A program made the position numbers and the translations under genes. The notes beneath the pieces were generated by a model. It was not told the origin of the DNA, searched no databases, and saw nothing but the letters and a program-made list of their open reading frames with translations. Below, in pieces: positions 6,761-9,392 of a DNA stretch of 9,392 nucleotides. Origin of the DNA: an uncultured Collinsella sp. (GTDB lineage: Bacteria > Actinomycetota > Coriobacteriia > Coriobacteriales > Coriobacteriaceae); assembly GCA_958350755.1 (NCBI GenBank), contig CATWID010000065.1:1-9392 (forward strand), written 5' to 3'. The first letter of the stretch is position 1, and every line of letters starts with the position of its first letter.

Positions 6761-7810
6761 CTATCCTTGCACTTCGCCATTAGTCGCTTCGTTGATGGCG
6801 CGGTACTCGGCACTCAGCTCGCGTGCCAGCTCTTCCTTGCTTGGAAGATACGGCAGGTATTTGGCGGCAAACACTTGGTCGTTGTCTTCGGGCAGCGTGT
6901 ACTCGACGATCGAATCGCTTTTGTCCGCGCAGAGCACGATGCCTATGGGCGGATTGTCGCCTTCGTTCATGAGCTCACGCGTGTAGTAGTTCACATACAT
7001 TTGCATCTGGCCCAGGTCCTGATGCGTAAGGTCATCGGTCTTAAGGTCGATGAGCACGAAACAGCGCATCAGATAGTTGTAAAACACAAGGTCAATATAG
7101 AAATGGCGCCCATCAAAGGTGATGCGCTTTTGGCGCGCCTCGAAAGCGAAGCCACGGCCAAGCTCCAGCAGGAACTTCTGAAGATGCGTGATGAGCGCCT
7201 GCTCTAGATCGCTCTCGCGAAACGCAGTATCGTCCGAGAAACCTAAAAACTCCAGCACATATGGGTCGCGGATGATATCCTCGGGGCGACGAGCCGGGGC
7301 GCGCTTTTGGATTTCCTGGGTGACGGCCTCCTTGTCCTTGCTGGCAAGTAGGCGCTCTCGGAACATGGTGTTGATCTGGCGCTCGATCTGGCGCGTGCTC
7401 CAGCGAGAATTGGCGCATTCGTTCATGTACCAGGCGCGAGCATCAGGGTCGGGAATGCGCATCAACCTGCGGTAATGAGTCCAGCTCAATTCGCTACGCA
7501 GTGCGTCGCGAATTGGAAACGCAAGAAAGAACTGACGCATATTGCGAAGGTTTGCGATGCCAAAGCCTCTTCCGAAATCCGCGGTAAGCCTTCTGGAGAG
7601 GCCCGCAATCAATGCCTCTCCATATGCTGCGCGCTCCTCTCCGCCCTGTTCATCAACAATGCTCTTGCCGATCTCCCAATATGCCTCAACCATCGCAAAG
7701 TTAACGGCGGTATATGCCTTGTTGCGAGCGGCGTTGAGAATCGAGGAAACCTGCTTGTAAAAAACTTCTGGCACGATTGTCGATTCCCCGCGGTTTACCA
7801 GTTCACCCAT
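6761..7810 (-). CDS. YhcG/DUF1016-family PD-(D/E)XK nuclease domain protein
   Basis: This family joins an N-terminal DUF1016 helical domain to a C-terminal PD-(D/E)XK nuclease fold; members are often found near type I restriction-modification genes, and the cellular role is not settled. With the ATG at 7810 the protein has 349 residues, close to the family's usual length. The N-terminal region shows YWEIGKSIVDEQ (44-55), LRNMRQFF (88-95) and LSWTHYRRLM (108-117). The nuclease core shows E224, then D240 in FYIDLVFYN, D255-L-K257 in LIDLKTD, and the QMQMYVNYY segment (268-276). Together they form a complete D-x14-DxK site. A TTG directly before the ATG (7813-7811) is an alternative start. The only ribosome-like site, AGAGGAAA, is 13-16 bases upstream, longer than ideal. 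No hsdM, hsdR or hsdS is visible, so the gene is solitary within this window. The 5' third looks poorer in GC than its neighbours, which may hint at acquisition. Confidence 0.94.
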   Translation of the reverse strand: MGELVNRGESTIVPEVFYKQVSSILNAARNKAYTAVNFAMVEAYWEIGKSIVDEQGGEERAAYGEALIAGLSRRLTADFGRGFGIANLRNMRQFFLAFPIRDALRSELSWTHYRRLMRIPDPDARAWYMNECANSRWSTRQIERQINTMFRERLLASKDKEAVTQEIQKRAPARRPEDIIRDPYVLEFLGFSDDTAFRESDLEQALITHLQKFLLELGRGFAFEARQKRITFDGRHFYIDLVFYNYLMRCFVLIDLKTDDLTHQDLGQMQMYVNYYTRELMNEGDNPPIGIVLCADKSDSIVEYTLPEDNDQVFAAKYLPYLPSKEELARELSAEYRAINEATNGEVQG

Positions 7811-7903
7811 CAATATCGCCCGACTTTCCTCTTGAGGAATGCATCTTTATTACATTTAGTTTAAAGCCTCGCGCGGACACGAATTGCTGCGTTGTCTGGC
7901 ACC

Positions 7904-7933
7904 TTCGCATGGGGGCCATGCGGTGGTTAAAAT
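7904..7933 (+). promoter_or_regulatory. Candidate promoter of the PH-like gene with an inverted repeat in its spacer
   Basis: TTCGCA (7904-7909) matches four of six -35 bases. Eighteen bases later TAAAAT (7928-7933) matches five of six -10 bases. The start would be near 7940, giving a leader of about 39 bases before the ATG at 7979. The spacer holds a perfect inverted repeat, CGCATGG-GGG-CCATGCG (7906-7922), an obvious place for a repressor to bind. Confidence 0.45.
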
Positions 7934-7978
7934 GTGACCATAAAGGCAGTTTTAGCGAACCCCACGGGAGTGACATGC

Positions 7979-8248
7979 ATGGACAAGAACACGCTGCTAT
8001 TCCAGGACAAAGGTTCGGGTAGGTTTAAAGACGTCAAGATCTACCCTAACCGTATTGAGGTGCTCAAGAAGGGCACGTGTGGTGGCAAGCACACCGAGAT
8101 TGTCTATCTTAAGGACATCACGGGGGTCAACAGGATCAAGGGCCGCGACGTTTTCCTACGTAACAGGCTGTTGACCGCTTGCGTCTTTAGCCTGAGCAGC
8201 CGTGCGAGGGCCCAGGAGTTTGTTAACGCGCTGAACATGGTGATGTAG
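7979..8248 (+). CDS. Small PH-domain-like protein (89 residues), function unknown
   Basis: The ATG at 7979 follows GGGAG with 8 bases between; a GTG 15 codons upstream is in frame but would sit inside the candidate promoter. The 89-residue protein has no signal peptide or transmembrane helix. The order FKDVKIYPNRIEVLKKG (16-32), IVYLKDITGVNRIKG (41-55) and FSLSSRARAQEFVNAL (70-85) looks like the strand-strand-helix plan of short bacterial PH domains: a 'KIYxDRIEI' strand pair, an 'IPLKDITSV' strand, and a closing helix after an 'F.F' strand. Several middle strands seem shortened compared with full PH domains. Such domains usually serve as binding modules, and no catalytic residues are apparent. 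It stands alone, divergent from the nuclease gene and convergent with the surface protein gene. Fold assignment is by pattern only. Confidence 0.7.
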   Translation: MDKNTLLFQDKGSGRFKDVKIYPNRIEVLKKGTCGGKHTEIVYLKDITGVNRIKGRDVFLRNRLLTACVFSLSSRARAQEFVNALNMVM

Positions 8249-8273
8249 CCCATGGCGGCGTTCGGGCCAAGGT

Positions 8274-8308
8274 AAAAATCGGGGGCGCAGAACGGTGTCC
8301 TGCGCCCC
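8274..8308 (-). terminator. Intrinsic terminator of the wall-anchored surface protein gene
   Basis: A perfect 9-bp stem, GGGGCGCAG (8282-8290) with CTGCGCCCC (8300-8308), encloses a nine-base loop. On the minus strand it is followed after a short gap (CG, then A) by TTTTT (complement of 8274-8278). It lies 35 bases beyond the minus-strand stop at 8344. On the + strand the stem follows the PH-like gene by 33 bases but lacks a T-run, so termination in that direction would be weaker. Confidence 0.8.
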
Positions 8309-8343
8309 TCGTCGAGTCGATGTGTCCAAAAGGGTCGGCTTGC

Positions 8344-9392
8344 CTATTCGCTATCGTCCCCAGCGTTTTCGCGGTCATTTGCAAGCATCGCTGCGCCGGC
8401 GACCGTCGTCGCCACGGCGGCAGCGGCGAGCCCGGCGGCAATGCCGGAGCCATCGCCCGTGTCGGCGAGTTTTCCGCCCGAGCTCTTGCCCTTGCCGTTC
8501 TTGTCGGCGCCGCCTGCGTTGGAACCCGTGCCGCTGCCGTTGCCGCCCGCACTGCCCGAGGCCGCTACGGTAAAGCTTGCGGCTCCGTCGCTGGCGAGCG
8601 TGTAGTTCTGCGCCGCGTCGCCCAAGAGACCGTTCACGCGCACCCAGTACGTTCCTGCGGCAAATGTTTCGCCCTCGACCATTGCCGTGCCCGGAGCGCC
8701 GTCCGCGTCGTGCACAAACTCGAGCTGGGCCGTGCAGGCATCGGTTTCGAGCTTGCCCTCGAGTGATGCCGCAATCTTGGCGCGCACGTCTTCGCCGGCC
8801 TTAAGGCCTTCGAGCCCCTCAAAATGGGGCGTCAGCGCGCGTGGATCGATATCGATGGGCACATGACCCCGCAGCTCCGTAACGGTCTCGTTGCCCAAGG
8901 CGTCGACATCCACATATTCGATGGTAAACGTATGGCCCGAAGCTGTCGCGTTGAGCGCGTTGCTGCTGTCAGCAAGGCGGAAATGACCCTCGCCAACGGT
9001 CTTGCCATCCTGGAATGAGGCATCGCTCAGCGAGTCGCCGTACGTCATGCGCATGCGGGTCGGGAGATAGTACGGGAGATAGTACGAAGCCGTCTGCTTG
9101 TGCTCCGTATCGTAATTGCGCTGGTAGATGCTCCGGGCCAGCGCCGCATCAACAAAGTCGGATGCGATGATGCCAATGTGCTTGAGGTAATCTGACTTTG
9201 TATCCTCGGTGCCGCTGGGATTGATGTACGGGCTCTTGTACAGATGCTCGTTGACTACTCGTGCCGAGGTAAAAGGATTGCCTCCGTGCGACAAGCCCGT
9301 GCAGCTGGTGTAGTTGATAGACCAGCAACGCTCCTGGACTTGCACCTTGGCCCTGTCATCGTCCACGACGTCCACCTTGTTGCGCGTGCGCC
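8344..9392 (-). CDS. C-terminal part of a cell-wall-anchored surface protein with an LAxTG sorting signal (5' end beyond window)
   Basis: The frame stays open to the right edge, so the start, signal peptide and N-terminal domains are outside; about 349 residues are visible. The GTG at 9375 is an internal valine. From the C-terminus inward I see a short acidic tail (NDRENAGDDSE), a hydrophobic Ala-rich helix, the sorting motif LADTG (coded at 8469-8455), and a Gly/Ser/Asn/Lys-rich wall-spanning linker. Before these is a beta-rich module ending AGTYWVRVNGLLGDAAQNYTLA, which resembles the end of bacterial Ig-like or YDG repeats. The region nearest the window edge (CWSINYTSCTGLSHGG and following) I do not recognise. 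LAxTG motifs are substrates of class E sortases in high-GC Gram-positives. The tail is net negative, unlike the positive tail of standard sorting signals. A terminator follows. Role at the surface (adhesion, substrate binding or enzyme) cannot be told from this part. Confidence 0.85.
   Translation of the reverse strand, partial: RTRNKVDVVDDDRAKVQVQERCWSINYTSCTGLSHGGNPFTSARVVNEHLYKSPYINPSGTEDTKSDYLKHIGIIASDFVDAALARSIYQRNYDTEHKQTASYYLPYYLPTRMRMTYGDSLSDASFQDGKTVGEGHFRLADSSNALNATASGHTFTIEYVDVDALGNETVTELRGHVPIDIDPRALTPHFEGLEGLKAGEDVRAKIAASLEGKLETDACTAQLEFVHDADGAPGTAMVEGETFAAGTYWVRVNGLLGDAAQNYTLASDGAASFTVAASGSAGGNGSGTGSNAGGADKNGKGKSSGGKLADTGDGSGIAAGLAAAAVATTVAGAAMLANDRENAGDDSE
8455..8469 (-). other. 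LADTG sortase recognition motif
   Basis: The five codons encode Leu-Ala-Asp-Thr-Gly, followed by DGSG, an Ala-rich hydrophobic segment of about 20 residues, and a short tail. The order motif, membrane helix, tail matches a cell-wall sorting signal. Ala at position two points to a class E rather than class A sortase. Confidence 0.75.
9061..9084 (-). repeat. Perfect 12-bp tandem duplication inside the surface protein
   Basis: The 12 bases CGGGAGATAGTA occur twice in a row (9061-9072, 9073-9084). On the minus strand they encode a doubled Tyr-Tyr-Leu-Pro (YYLPYYLP). The two copies are identical at DNA level, which suggests a recent slippage event that keeps the reading frame. Confidence 0.85.

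Noticed and set aside
7475..7864. + strand open frame over the 5' part of the nuclease gene, considered as a toxin or immunity partner
   Set aside because: It lies fully antisense to well-conserved DUF1016 motifs and runs past the nuclease start without a ribosome site; it is a shadow frame.
6761..8248. Nuclease plus PH-like gene read as a two-gene defence system
   Set aside because: They are divergent with separate candidate promoters, and nothing in either protein indicates interaction; no recurring pairing can be shown from one window.

Overview
The window is GC-rich, gene-dense bacterial chromosome, most likely from a high-GC Gram-positive of the class Coriobacteriia (Collinsella-like). 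This guess rests on GC-biased codon use, a Gram-positive cell-wall sorting signal of the LAxTG type, a single-pass membrane protein with a divergent PASTA-like outer domain, and the overall gene make-up. It is an inference from protein character, not a database match.

Layout from left to right. (1) Positions 1-972 hold the 3' part of ruvB on the + strand. (2) Positions 1117-2784 hold a complete formate-tetrahydrofolate ligase gene (fhs), with its own candidate promoter and a strong intrinsic terminator. (3) Positions 2964-3953 hold a one-pass membrane protein with a repetitive cytoplasmic N-terminus, a PASTA-like outer domain and a C-terminal 7-residue repeat. (4) Convergent to it, at 5147-3966 on the minus strand, is a cation diffusion facilitator whose metal site reads N/D/D/D, which suggests manganese export. 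(5) Divergent from the transporter, at 5366-6703, is a cytoplasmic protein with two zinc ribbons. (6) Convergent again, at 7810-6761 on the minus strand, is a solitary YhcG/DUF1016-type PD-(D/E)XK nuclease. (7) Divergent from that, at 7979-8248, is an 89-residue protein resembling a bacterial PH domain. (8) At the right edge on the minus strand, 9392-8344, is the C-terminal part of a wall-anchored surface protein with its own terminator.

From position 3966 onward neighbouring genes alternate in strand, so most are probably single-gene transcription units. Several promoter regions carry short perfect inverted repeats (1059-1070, 5320-5336, 7906-7922) that could be operators. RuvB acts in recombination, Fhs in one-carbon metabolism, the transporter in metal homeostasis, and the wall protein at the cell surface. 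The membrane protein at 2964-3953 may be tied to Ser/Thr kinase and FHA signalling, but that is a hypothesis.

I did not find a convincing multi-gene undescribed system. The least explained items are the PASTA-like membrane protein with its repeats, the unpaired nuclease, and the surface protein with an acidic tail after its sorting signal. There is no tRNA, rRNA, CRISPR array, transposase or phage gene that I can support. No gene-free stretch exceeds 300 bases; the longest, 5148-5365, holds the divergent promoter region described below.
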